Counted from the first letter of the stretch, positions 1 to 5,215 are shown. The stretch is 6,116 bases of DNA from Marinagarivorans sp. UBA5870 (GCA_002432555.1 DJFO01000374.1:1-6116), one strand, 5' to 3'. Notes: generated by a model not told the origin, from the letters alone. Made by a program: numbers and translations.

Positions 1-164
1 CTTCGTCATCAAGCAATGGCGGGGGCGTACCGATGTATCCACCGGATATTCCCGGCAAGGGTGGTGCGTTGGGAGTTCAATGGATTTGGCTATTATTGGT
101 TCTGGGAGCTTTGCGCGCACGCTCAACGCCACACATAAGGGGAAACGATTCGTCCGCCGCATAG
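1..164 (+). CDS. C-terminal end of an upstream secreted/anchored protein (partial, GlyGly-CTERM-like tail)
   Basis: The frame starting at base 3 is open from the left edge to a TAG at 162-164. It reads as a Ser run and Gly run (SSSSNGGG), a Pro-rich spacer (VPMYPPDIPGKGG), one hydrophobic helix (about 14 residues, VQWIWLLLVLGAL), then RAR and a 13-residue polar tail. Low-complexity linker, Gly-Gly, a single helix and Arg is the architecture of GlyGly-CTERM sorting tails, which in the known family are processed by rhombosortase on proteins exported by type II secretion. The longer-than-usual tail after the Arg residues is atypical. The other two forward frames are also open here, so the frame choice rests on composition and on the fact that this stop precedes the terminator at 254-283. 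The catalytic part lies outside the window, so no function can be given. Confidence 0.5.
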   Translation, partial: SSSSNGGGVPMYPPDIPGKGGALGVQWIWLLLVLGALRARSTPHIRGNDSSAA

Positions 165-253
165 CCGGCCGGGACCGGGTTTTGGTGCATGCGCGAGGAT
201 CTGTCTGCACTAAAACAGCAATAAAAAAGCGGGGAATTGTTTTTGACAGCCAC

Positions 254-283
254 GTGAGAGAAATAAATCTCTCACCTTTTTTT
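254..283 (+). terminator. Rho-independent terminator
   Basis: A perfect 8-bp stem GTGAGAGA (254-261) / TCTCTCAC (268-275) closes a 6-nt loop AATAAA and is followed, after one C, by seven T (277-283). It lies 89 bp after the stop of the partial gene at the left edge and most likely ends that transcript. Confidence 0.85.
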
Positions 284-313
284 CGCCCCTCATCATGCGT
301 GACATTTGCCTTC

Positions 314-334
314 GCTGATACAGCGGCTGATACA
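314..334 (+). repeat. Tandem 9-bp direct repeat GCTGATACA
   Basis: GCTGATACA occurs at 314-322 and again at 326-334, a 12-bp period. The core GGCTGAT of the second copy recurs at 455-461 and, inverted, at 469-475. This could be a set of binding sites for a regulator of the gene at 609; that role is inference. Confidence 0.5.
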
Positions 335-379
335 TAAACGCCCTCGATAAATGCGTTCGCCGTGCTAGGGATCCGCAAC

Positions 380-397
380 CGAATGACTTGATATGGC
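380..397 (+). promoter_or_regulatory. Conserved upstream element, copy A
   Basis: CGAATGACTTGA directly followed by TATGGC. The same 12-mer, then one extra G, then TATGGC, occurs at 3555-3573 upstream of the esterase gene. Further GACTTGA-like half-sites lie nearby in inverted orientation at 417-424 (TCAAGTGA) and 447-453 (TCAAGTC), about 30 bp apart. The match between two separate intergenic regions on the same strand is unlikely by chance, so I read it as a shared regulatory site or a shared promoter part. It lies 229 bp before the ATG at 609. Confidence 0.5.
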
Positions 398-442
398 TGT
401 TCTCAAAAGCGCGCGCTCAAGTGACAGATTGGATTTCCTGCG

Positions 443-475
443 GACTTCAAGTCTGGCTGATGGACAGTATCAGCC
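443..475. repeat. Two adjacent inverted repeats
   Basis: GACTT-C-AAGTC (443-453) is followed immediately by GGCTGAT (455-461), a 7-nt spacer and ATCAGCC (469-475). The second has a perfect 7-bp stem extendable by a T-G pair. No T-run follows, so it does not look like a terminator. An operator pair or a structured leader upstream of the gene at 609 is possible. Confidence 0.5.
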
Positions 476-595
476 GCGTTTGTTACGCCTCTTTAGGTTT
501 CGGTAACCGAGATAAAAACATCTCCCCCCCGCCTTCAATTGTTACACTTAGAGATGTCGAGTCTCGCTGCATGCTCGGACCTTTGCAAAACGTCA

Positions 596-601
596 GAAAG
601 G
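596..601 (+). promoter_or_regulatory. Ribosome binding site for the foldase-like gene
   Basis: GAAAGG lies 7 nt before the ATG at 609. It supports this start over later in-frame ATG codons, the next of which would remove the membrane anchor. Confidence 0.7.
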
Positions 602-608
602 TAGATCA

Positions 609-1319
609 ATGGCAAGCCAAAAGGCGAAATTTTTCGGGGTGGCGGTTTTAGGATCCCTGGTGGCTCTGGTGACACTCCTCAGCTTGCGGGGTGAACAAGA
701 CCCGCGTTTGGCCAACGAGCCGAGGAACGAGGGCGCAATGGATCCCACCTACAAAGCAGCCGCCCCCGGGGTTCCGTCAGCCCCTCCGAACCCTTCGTTA
801 GGTATTCAACCGCGCGCCGAGGAAACAGGCCCTTTGCTCGACATTTTCACCATACAGGAAATGCTCGATCGCATTCCCCGGGACGCAGATGGTTACCTCA
901 CTTACAACGGCGACACCCGTAAGTTGCTGGACCAAGCCTGCGACCTGATCGGGCCCGGCCGGTCGAAGGCCGAGATCGAGGGACTCGTGCAAATCGTGCA
1001 GGAAAGCCTGCCGGAGAGTGACGCGTCGGCGGTGACCGATACTCTCAAGCTTTATTATGAATACAAGGCGGCCGAGCGAGACCATTTGGCGAGCTCCACC
1101 GCGGCCAACCCGGCGGAGCACTATCGGGCGTTAACCAGTCTGCGTAACAGCTACCTCGGCCACACTCTGGCTAACCAGTTGTTCGCTGAGGAGGACCGGT
1201 TTTTCCAATTCAACTTGCAGCTGATGGAACTGAATCAACGACAGGATTTAACCGAGCAAGAGCGAACAGAACTGCAGCGAGAGCTAGAGCGAAGTTATGG
1301 CCTGTCGAACGTGCCCTGA
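609..1319 (+). CDS. Membrane-anchored lipase-chaperone (LifO)-like protein, N-terminal half only
   Basis: The protein has 236 residues. A basic N-terminus (MASQKAK) is followed by one membrane helix (about 9-26), a Pro/Ala-rich linker (about 45-72) and a helical domain. This is the topology of lipase-specific foldases, inner-membrane-anchored periplasmic chaperones of type II-secreted lipases. The helical part follows remembered Pseudomonas Lif: G-x-L-x(4)-D-x-R (95-104), an LP before the next helix (134-135), Y-x-x-Y-K (149-153), L-R-x(3)-L-G (178-184), L-F-A-E-E (191-195), L-T-x-x-E (214-218). The foldase motif R-x-x-F-D-Y is degenerate, reading R104-K-L-L-D-Q, so Arg and Asp remain while Phe and Tyr are lost. 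Lif proteins are roughly 340 residues; this one ends where the long helical arm would continue and lacks the second mini-domain. Its last 12 codons overlap the convergent lnt gene. Family resemblance is good, but chaperone activity and partner are inference; a binding or scaffold role is equally possible. Confidence 0.75.
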   Translation: MASQKAKFFGVAVLGSLVALVTLLSLRGEQDPRLANEPRNEGAMDPTYKAAAPGVPSAPPNPSLGIQPRAEETGPLLDIFTIQEMLDRIPRDADGYLTYNGDTRKLLDQACDLIGPGRSKAEIEGLVQIVQESLPESDASAVTDTLKLYYEYKAAERDHLASSTAANPAEHYRALTSLRNSYLGHTLANQLFAEEDRFFQFNLQLMELNQRQDLTEQERTELQRELERSYGLSNVP

Positions 1320-2846
1320 GCGCGTCACCAGACCGTAAAGCATTATCAATACCGACAGCACATCGATCACGCCTGCAAATAATTCCGGGTGGCGCGCATA
1401 CCAGGTGGGCGCAGCCGCAGGTAATGCCCGGACGTTCACCACATAACCCGCGCGCAAGCCGCGATCGGTGACATATTCTTTTTCTCCTATCGGTGACGTT
1501 AGCCATGAAGGTCCATCTTTGACCACGTGCAACACCGGCAACCGGTGCTCCACGCCACGCAGCTGCCCCGTAACCAAATGTAAATTCACCTGGTTGCTGG
1601 TACCAAACCAACCATCATTGCTTTGCACAACCAGCAACTGTGGTTTTTCCTGCTGACGGTTGAGCAGGTGCGTTACGTACTTGGGTAGAGAGCTCTCGTA
1701 ACAGATAAGGGGTTGCATGCTGAGCGCCCGCCAAACAAATGTTTTGGCATTTTGTCCTGGACTGAGCGCACCTTGAAAATCCCCTAACAAATATCGACTT
1801 AGAGCAGGGGGGAAACCGAAGGGAAGATATTCGCCAAACGGTATAAGGCCATGTTTCTCATATATCTGCGTGTTCCCGTCCGGCGTTAGGAACACACTCG
1901 TGCTGTAGGTGGCTCCCGTGGTCGAGTCCAGCTCCTGAAACAGCAGTGGCACCTGTTCCTCACTGACAAACGCTTGCAGTGCCGAGCGCACGTGGGGAAA
2001 ATCATAAAAGCCGATATATCGCATTTCGGGCCATACAATCAATTCCACGCCCTCGGCGACCAGTTCTTTGGATAGGGCAAGCGCGGGTGAATAAGCACGG
2101 CTATAACCGGGTTCAAGCGGGGGCACTGCAATGGTGTCCGGTGAATTCGTTTGGACAATTCCAACTTTATGGAAATCGCTGCTCAGCGGCTCGCCCGCAG
2201 AAAGACAGGTGTAGAAGCCGTAGAAAAACCAGGTTATCAGCACACCAGCGCCAATATATCGGTGTAACCTTGCCTGGAAATGTCCCCTACCCCGCTGCCC
2301 ACGATTGGCTGTCAGCAAGCTGTAAAGTAAACCGTTGTGCAACAGGATCATAAAATGCAGGCCCACCGACCCGGTGATATCGAGCCCTTGCAGCGCCGGC
2401 AAGAAGCGCCCTTGCGTAACGGAAAGGTCGACGGGAAACACCTGGGGAAAATAGGTGAAAACACTGGTGCCGGTGCAGGCGAATATCAGCCATTGCAACT
2501 GTGGCCGCCGGTGGCCGACCCACGCGGTTAAAATGGCTGGCACGGCAAAAATATGAGCGCAAAAAAACCAATAGAGCGATGCGGCGATAATAGCCCATAA
2601 CCATGGGACACCATTTGCAGAATGAAGAAAAGAAATCACCCAGTGGGCGACCGAGGCGAACAAGAGGAAGCCGAACAGCAAGCCGGACCCATAAGCAGTC
2701 CAAACAGAGCGGCCACGCATCGCCACAAGAAGCGGCACCAGCGAAAACCAGACAACAATAAAAAGACTCTCGAAGAAAAACGGCGCTGCTGTCAATCCAG
2801 CGGACAGCGCGCTGTATCCCAAAACTCGCAAAGCCGACATCTTCAT
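1284..2846 (-). CDS. lnt: Apolipoprotein N-acyltransferase (Lnt), probable accessory copy
   Basis: Lnt transfers an acyl chain from phospholipid to the N-terminal diacylglyceryl-Cys of lipoproteins in the inner membrane. The protein has 520 residues (E. coli Lnt 512). Hydrophobic segments at about 23-43, 51-74, 79-111, 117-133, 160-180 and 198-217 precede a periplasmic nitrilase-like domain (about 227-475), and a final helix lies at about 489-507. The triad is intact: Glu274 in VWPE, Lys331 in YEKHGLIPFGEYLP and Cys382 in ICYE; the essential Glu of PFGEY is Glu339. SNDGWFG (409-415) is also typical. The usual N-N-G after this is replaced by K-D-G. I chose ATG 2846, whose ATGA overlaps the stop of the upstream gene and has GGGA 6 nt before it; a TTG at 2876 would add 10 unlikely residues. 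None of the usual lnt neighbours (corC, ybeY) is present, hence 'accessory'. The stop lies 36 bp inside the convergent gene. Confidence 0.88.
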   Translation of the reverse strand: MKMSALRVLGYSALSAGLTAAPFFFESLFIVVWFSLVPLLVAMRGRSVWTAYGSGLLFGFLLFASVAHWVISFLHSANGVPWLWAIIAASLYWFFCAHIFAVPAILTAWVGHRRPQLQWLIFACTGTSVFTYFPQVFPVDLSVTQGRFLPALQGLDITGSVGLHFMILLHNGLLYSLLTANRGQRGRGHFQARLHRYIGAGVLITWFFYGFYTCLSAGEPLSSDFHKVGIVQTNSPDTIAVPPLEPGYSRAYSPALALSKELVAEGVELIVWPEMRYIGFYDFPHVRSALQAFVSEEQVPLLFQELDSTTGATYSTSVFLTPDGNTQIYEKHGLIPFGEYLPFGFPPALSRYLLGDFQGALSPGQNAKTFVWRALSMQPLICYESSLPKYVTHLLNRQQEKPQLLVVQSNDGWFGTSNQVNLHLVTGQLRGVEHRLPVLHVVKDGPSWLTSPIGEKEYVTDRGLRAGYVVNVRALPAAAPTWYARHPELFAGVIDVLSVLIMLYGLVTRSGHVRQAITSL

Positions 2847-3463
2847 GGTAATTCCCAAGTCTGCACGGCAACACAACCTTCGTTGACCGCCGGATTATCC
2901 CTATGGCCGGATATCACTTTAATTTCCTCCGCCGGTAGGCTCTCAACAAAGTCGCGGTAGAAGGAGAACAGCGGATCCGCAACCTTTGCACCAAAAAGCT
3001 GCTTCTGCACAGCACGCAAATCCAGAATAATACCGACGTCAACGGAGCGTAACAATTCGGCTTCTCGGCTTTTGTAAAATTCGTAACAGCCCAGCAGTTC
3101 CAATAGACTTTTGCCGGCGGCATCGCCAAAATCGCGCAGGATTAAGGGCTCTAATTCGCGAACGGAAATGCCGACCTGCTGGAGATAATAAAATATCTTG
3201 CCTAAGGCCTTCTCCGTTTCGCCGTCAATTTTCAGCAACCGCCCGGGACCTGCATATAGTGCGGCGAGCGGCTGCTCCAGTGCCATCCAAGAGGTTTTGA
3301 CGTCTGCATTCCCGGTTGCATCGGATTTTTCGAGAACAGGCCTTGGCATAACCGAAGCGCTGTTGAGAAAAAGAGCGGACAGCGCGGCAGCCAGTGGCAT
3401 CACCATTAAAAACGCAACGTCAAAAAAACGTCTTTTATTAAATAAATTTACCCGGGTTGCCAT
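2843..3463 (-). CDS. Divergent lipase-chaperone (LifO)-like membrane protein coupled to lnt
   Basis: The protein has 206 residues: a basic N-terminus (MATRVNLFNKRR), one membrane helix (about 13-33), a linker, then a helical periplasmic domain. I did not recognise it alone, but it parallels the protein at 609-1319: L-L-K-I-D-G-E-T (77-83) against L-T-Y-N-G-D-T; Y-E-F-Y-K (127-131) against Y-Y-E-Y-K, with nearly equal spacing from the preceding motif (48 and 50 residues); F-G-A-K-V-A-D-P-L-F (157-166) against L-G-H-T-L-A-N-Q-L-F. The same points match Lif foldases. F-Y-Y-L (91-94) sits where Lif has F-D-Y-F-L, but the alignment needs a 4-residue insertion. Only the first mini-domain and the start of the arm are present. 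The last codon and stop (CCA-TGA) share ATGA with lnt, so the two are very likely co-translated. The ribosome site before ATG 3463 is weak. Chaperone or partner-binding function is inference. Confidence 0.65.
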   Translation of the reverse strand: MATRVNLFNKRRFFDVAFLMVMPLAAALSALFLNSASVMPRPVLEKSDATGNADVKTSWMALEQPLAALYAGPGRLLKIDGETEKALGKIFYYLQQVGISVRELEPLILRDFGDAAGKSLLELLGCYEFYKSREAELLRSVDVGIILDLRAVQKQLFGAKVADPLFSFYRDFVESLPAEEIKVISGHRDNPAVNEGCVAVQTWELP

Positions 3464-3486
3464 TATTTTGACTTAAACCAAAATTA

Positions 3487-3513
3487 CGATATCGCGATTC
3501 CGAAAATGCGGAA
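3487..3513. repeat. Overlapping palindromes in the divergent control region
   Basis: CGATATCG and ATCGCGAT overlap by 4 bp, and TTCCG / CGGAA with a 6-nt spacer follows directly. The cluster sits 24-50 bp before the start of the minus-strand LifO-like gene, a position suited to an operator acting on the P2-lnt transcript. Function is inference. Confidence 0.35.
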
Positions 3514-3554
3514 ATTTTTCACATTTAGCATATTATTACCCTATCGGCGTATTT

Positions 3555-3573
3555 CGAATGACTTGAGTATGGC
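3555..3573 (+). promoter_or_regulatory. Conserved upstream element, copy B
   Basis: CGAATGACTTGA-G-TATGGC, identical to copy A at 380-397 except for one inserted G. After a further gap both copies continue with TGTT (398-401 and 3578-3581 area). It lies 157 bp before the esterase ATG and in the same orientation relative to the gene as copy A. Confidence 0.5.
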
Positions 3574-3699
3574 GATATGTTTCTGTTGCGTAAATCCTCT
3601 GTGGTCCAGAGCACGACGTTTCTGTTGGGGATTTAACCCTATCGTTGATCAGATCGCGCCGAGCACCTGTTCAACACTCGCATATCCTTAAGAAGTATC

Positions 3700-3703
3700 G
3701 GAG
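3700..3703 (+). promoter_or_regulatory. Ribosome binding site deciding the esterase start
   Basis: GGAG ends 8 nt before ATG 3712. The in-frame GTG at 3703 overlaps this site, so ATG 3712 is the better start. Confidence 0.65.
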
Positions 3704-3711
3704 TGATAATA

Positions 3712-4533
3712 ATGAACCGCAATTTTTATAAAAATTTCTTCTACGTGACGGTGATAGTTTCTGTCTTCTTCTGCCAAGATCTCATGGCCTATGGCGGCCG
3801 TGACGGTGGCGGCGGCTCTACTCCGGGTGATTACACTCAAAGCGGTGGGCAGGCCGTTACCAGCGAAAGCGGTGGCACCAGTTGCACGGTGTACCGGCCC
3901 ACGACTCTGCAGGGAGACCACCCGGTGATTTTGTGGGGCAACGGCACGGGCGCATCACCCAGCGCCTATAGCGCTCTGCTCCGGCATTGGGCATCCTGGG
4001 GATTTGTCGTAGTCGCCGCGAACACCACCAACGCCGGCAGCGGGCAAGAGATGCTGGCGTGTTTGACCTGGTTGGAAAGGTCCGCACTTGCGAGCCGGGT
4101 AAATACCGGCAAAGTCGGCACCTCAGGCCATTCACAAGGTGGCGGTGGAGCGGTGATGGCCGGCGTAGACCCACGGATCACCACAACCGCGCCGATTGAA
4201 GGTTATATGTTGGGTCTCGGTCACAGCACAACCTCTCACACCCGGCAAAGCGGGCCCATGCTGCTCCTCTCCGGCAGCGCCGACACGCTGGTTTCACCGC
4301 GCCTGAACCACGCGCCTTTATTTCAGCGGGCGAATGTCCCGGTATTCTGGGCGACGCTCGCCGGCGCGAGCCACTTTGAACCGACGCGAGACGGTGGTGG
4401 GTTTCGTGGGATTACCACCGCTTGGTTTTTGTATCAGCTGAAGGGCGACGCAACCGCTACGCTGCAATTTGAAGGCGCCAGCTGCGGGTTCTGCAATGCC
4501 ACGGGTTGGACGGTGGAGCGAAAAGGATTCTGA
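3712..4533 (+). CDS. Exported alpha/beta hydrolase, cutinase / polyester-hydrolase type
   Basis: The protein has 273 residues and should cleave ester bonds outside the inner membrane. A signal peptide (MNRNFYK, hydrophobic 9-20, probable cut after L-M-A at about 26) precedes a Gly-rich start of the mature protein. The fold signature follows bacterial cutinases and PETase-type enzymes: oxyanion loop region G-N-G-T-G (76-80), W-G-F-V-V-V-A (96-102), nucleophile elbow G-H-S-Q-G-G-G-G with Ser141, acid in S-G-S-A-D-T-L-V (Asp191), and base in G-A-S-H-F-E-P (His221), matching G-A-T-H-F-A-P of Thermobifida cutinases. Length agrees with the family. Differences: Gln142 stands where these enzymes have Met, and P-I-E-G (161-164) replaces the P-W bearing the substrate-clamping Trp, so activity on aromatic polyesters is doubtful. 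C-G-F-C (258-261) lies near the C-terminus, where family members have a disulfide. There is no lipobox. It is transcribed divergently from the LifO-like/lnt pair. Confidence 0.85.
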   Translation: MNRNFYKNFFYVTVIVSVFFCQDLMAYGGRDGGGGSTPGDYTQSGGQAVTSESGGTSCTVYRPTTLQGDHPVILWGNGTGASPSAYSALLRHWASWGFVVVAANTTNAGSGQEMLACLTWLERSALASRVNTGKVGTSGHSQGGGGAVMAGVDPRITTTAPIEGYMLGLGHSTTSHTRQSGPMLLLSGSADTLVSPRLNHAPLFQRANVPVFWATLAGASHFEPTRDGGGFRGITTAWFLYQLKGDATATLQFEGASCGFCNATGWTVERKGF

Positions 4534-4534
4534 G

Positions 4535-4564
4535 AAAACGGGCATAGGGACATGCCCTCTTTTC
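4535..4564 (+). terminator. Probable intrinsic terminator after the esterase
   Basis: GGGCAT (4540-4545), a 6-nt loop and ATGCCC (4552-4557) form a perfect 6-bp stem, followed by TCTTTT. The stem is flanked by GAAAAC on the left and CTTTTC on the right, so it could act in both directions. It begins directly after the stop codon. Confidence 0.65.
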
Positions 4565-4732
4565 GTCGTTCGGGGGAAGTAGGAAACCCGCAGCCAGGTC
4601 CAGCTCCCCTGCAGAAAGCGGATCCAAAAGATTTTCCCGCTTTTCCGTCTGCGGCAGAATTCCTGCCAGCACGTGATAGGACCACCCAAAGTTATTGTGG
4701 AATCCAGAGGATGGGGCCCGGCCAATTCTCGG

Positions 4733-4744
4733 CTGAATATTCAG
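4733..4744. repeat. 12-bp perfect palindrome CTGAATATTCAG
   Basis: A perfect dyad in an otherwise unassigned AT-rich stretch, a possible operator site. It is too short for a LexA box (CTG-N10-CAG); here the spacing is six. Confidence 0.4.
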
Positions 4745-4928
4745 GAATTTTTTCCACATCACGCACAACATATTTGGGCTAAAAATCCCCAGGGATCTCT
4801 TCGAGTTTCATCTCATCCAGGAACCATGCGGCTTGCACGCAGGTACCCCCAATTTTGAATTTGTCAGAAACTTTTACATGCAGCCGACACTTTGCCGCCG
4901 CATCAATCGTTCGCCGCTGCATATTTAA

Positions 4929-4949
4929 TCAGGGAAATCAATTTCCTGA
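4929..4949. repeat. Imperfect inverted repeat TCAGGGAAAT / AATTTCCTGA
   Basis: The arms pair over nine bases with a one-base bulge. It is located about 270 bp before the exoprotein start and could be an operator or part of a leader structure. Confidence 0.35.
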
Positions 4950-4979
4950 CTCTTCACGATTTTAGGAAATGCGTTAATC

Positions 4980-4997
4980 ACGCGGCGTCTGCCGCGT
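4980..4997. repeat. GC-rich hairpin ACGCGGC-GTCT-GCCGCGT
   Basis: A perfect 7-bp stem with a 4-nt loop. No T-run follows (TTGG), so it is a weak terminator at best. It may be a structural element of the exoprotein leader. Confidence 0.45.
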
Positions 4998-5203
4998 TGG
5001 ATCCTATCGGTGTGCTAGCCGCGTACTCTCACCGCGCCCCGACAGCGGCACGCCGCTTGCTTTGCTCAATTCGAATAAAAAGACATGCGTCTCTACGGAA
5101 ATACCGTCTGGAACCAAACGAAGTCCCATAACCGCGGCAATAGCCAAAGTGAAGCAGGCAAGGCGGCATCTATCGAACAAGATGATCGTTAATCAAACAA
5201 CAA

Positions 5204-5209
5204 AAGGAG
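5204..5209 (+). promoter_or_regulatory. Strong ribosome binding site of the exoprotein gene
   Basis: AAGGAG lies 6 nt before ATG 5216, a near-ideal site and spacing, and fixes the start. Confidence 0.9.
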
Positions 5210-5215
5210 CTCTTC

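Larger units (their letters stand above)
165..608. other. Intergenic region with terminator, direct repeats and inverted repeats
   Basis: No convincing gene is seen here. The open frames at 80-337 and 388-651 have no ribosome site and no protein-like composition, and the first runs through the terminator. The region holds, in order, the terminator (254-283), a 9-bp tandem repeat (314-334), the element shared with the esterase promoter region (380-397), two adjacent inverted repeats (443-475), a small palindrome TCGGT-A-ACCGA (500-510), a C7 run (524-530) and the ribosome site of the next gene. No sigma-70 promoter with normal spacing could be assigned. Confidence 0.6.
3464..3711. promoter_or_regulatory. 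Divergent control region between the LifO-like/lnt operon and the esterase
   Basis: 248 bp separate two divergent starts, so promoters for both directions should lie here. Near the minus-strand gene the DNA is AT-rich and carries overlapping palindromes CGATATCG (3487-3494) and ATCGCGAT (3491-3498), plus TTCCG-N6-CGGAA (3498-3513). The shared element copy B lies at 3555-3573, and CTCTG-N5-CAGAG at 3597-3611. No -35/-10 pair with good spacing could be named with confidence in either direction. Confidence 0.5.
4565..5215. other. Long non-coding leader upstream of the exoprotein gene
   Basis: I see no supportable gene. Short open frames on both strands (for example 4552-4782 plus, 4457-4771 minus, 4892-5131 plus) lack ribosome sites and protein-like composition. 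The region contains GGCAG-N5-CTGCC (near 4653-4667), a 12-bp palindrome (4733-4744), an imperfect inverted repeat (4929-4949), a 7-bp GC hairpin (4980-4997), and AGCGG-CACG-CCGCT (near 5044-5057). The last 200 bp could be a structured 5' leader of the exoprotein mRNA. No known riboswitch class was recognised and no clear sigma-70 promoter was found. Confidence 0.55.

Noticed and set aside
80..337. 85-codon forward open frame
   Set aside because: It runs straight through the strong terminator at 254-283, has no ribosome site and has no protein-family look.
388..651. 87-codon forward open frame
   Set aside because: No ribosome site, contains the C7 run as coding, and overlaps the better-supported start at 609.
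798..1121. Minus-strand open frame opposite the LifO-like gene
   Set aside because: Shadow of the real gene on the plus strand; no ribosome site or domain.
1210..1611. Minus-strand open frame in another phase of lnt
   Set aside because: Lies inside the well-supported lnt gene; composition is Arg/Cys-rich shadow type.
2847..2876. TTG start 10 codons upstream of the lnt ATG
   Set aside because: Would lie wholly inside the upstream gene, has no good ribosome site, and the ATGA coupling at 2846 explains the start better.
3703..3711. GTG start of the esterase
   Set aside because: It overlaps the GGAG ribosome site that correctly serves ATG 3712.
3763..3775. Cys in the esterase signal region as a lipoprotein Cys (attractive beside lnt)
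   Set aside because: The preceding residues are V-F-F, not a lipobox with Gly/Ala/Ser at -1; a standard signal-peptidase I site follows at L-M-A.
4733..4744. LexA (SOS) box
   Set aside because: Spacing between CTG and CAG is six bases instead of ten.
4748..4758. DnaA box (TTTTCCACA)
   Set aside because: A single imperfect match to TTATNCACA in AT-rich DNA, without an origin context.
4457..4771. Minus-strand open frame spanning the terminator after the esterase
   Set aside because: Overlaps the esterase 3' end and the terminator hairpin, with no recognisable domain or ribosome site.
4892..5131. 79-codon forward open frame with TTG start
   Set aside because: No ribosome site, rare start, crosses the GC hairpin at 4980-4997, and has no protein-like pattern.
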